This document shows positions 6,245 to 6,283 of a DNA stretch of 6,283 nt, piece after piece. Within the stretch, counting starts at the first letter, position 1; the number at the start of each line of letters is the position of its first letter. The DNA lies in NCBI GenBank assembly GCA_011620465.1, contig WOZC01000058.1:4587-10869 (forward strand), in the 5' to 3' direction. The DNA comes from Anaerolineaceae bacterium. Its GTDB lineage: Bacteria > Chloroflexota > Anaerolineae > Anaerolineales > Anaerolineaceae. The notes beneath the pieces were generated by a model. The model was not told where the DNA came from, did no database searches, and saw only the letters and a list, made by a program, of their open reading frames with translations. The position numbers and the translations under genes were made by a program.

Positions 6245-6273
6245 AGTGTAACATCAAAAATAACGAAAGTCAA
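6245..6273 (-). promoter_or_regulatory. Promoter of the adenosine kinase-ahcY operon
   Basis: On the minus strand TTGACT (6273-6268) and TACACT (6250-6245) are separated by exactly 17 bases. TG plus one base before the -10 makes it an extended element (TGTTACACT). Each hexamer has few mismatches to the sigma70 consensus. The predicted start near 6238 gives a leader of about 53 bases before the ATG. Confidence 0.7.
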
Positions 6274-6283
6274 AACCAGCGCT

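Noticed and set aside
1..6283. A novel defence, mobile or biosynthetic system
   Set aside because: All long frames belong to recognisable housekeeping families; there are no direct-repeat arrays, transposase or integrase genes, attachment sites or anomalous gene clusters in the window.

Overview
The window is ordinary bacterial housekeeping DNA of moderate GC content. It holds five complete protein genes and the end of a sixth, tightly packed on both strands, with no sign of phage, IS elements, CRISPR, tRNA or rRNA. The best guess for the host is an anaerobic Chloroflexota (Anaerolineae-like) bacterium. This rests on three things: a DUF1015 protein of the type common in anaerobes, a short thermophile/archaeal-type adenosylhomocysteinase paired with an actinobacterial-type adenosine kinase, and a Gram-positive-style LexA-like site at recA. 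It is an inference, not an identification.

Plus strand, 1-3750: the last 56 codons of a DegV-family fatty-acid-binding protein (1-173); a DUF1015 protein (231-1553) with its own extended -10 promoter; recA (1618-2715) with a promoter that overlaps a near-consensus LexA/DinR box; an intrinsic terminator (2727-2758); and a molybdopterin-binding-domain protein (2776-3750). A 195-base convergent gap (3751-3945) follows. It carries a strong terminator for the minus-strand genes and some possible RNA secondary structure.

Minus strand, 6283-3946: a clear sigma70-type promoter (6245-6273), a short leader containing a terminator-like stem-loop, then an adenosine kinase of the PfkB family (6185-5223), and 17 bases later ahcY (5205-3946). 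The two form a functional unit of the activated methyl cycle. AhcY splits S-adenosylhomocysteine into homocysteine and adenosine, and the kinase removes the adenosine as AMP, which pulls the reversible hydrolase reaction forward.

I looked for an undescribed system and found no convincing one. The points most worth a second look are the SOS-like operator at recA, the terminator-like hairpin in the leader of the adenosine kinase-ahcY operon, and the MoCF-domain protein in the slot after recA.
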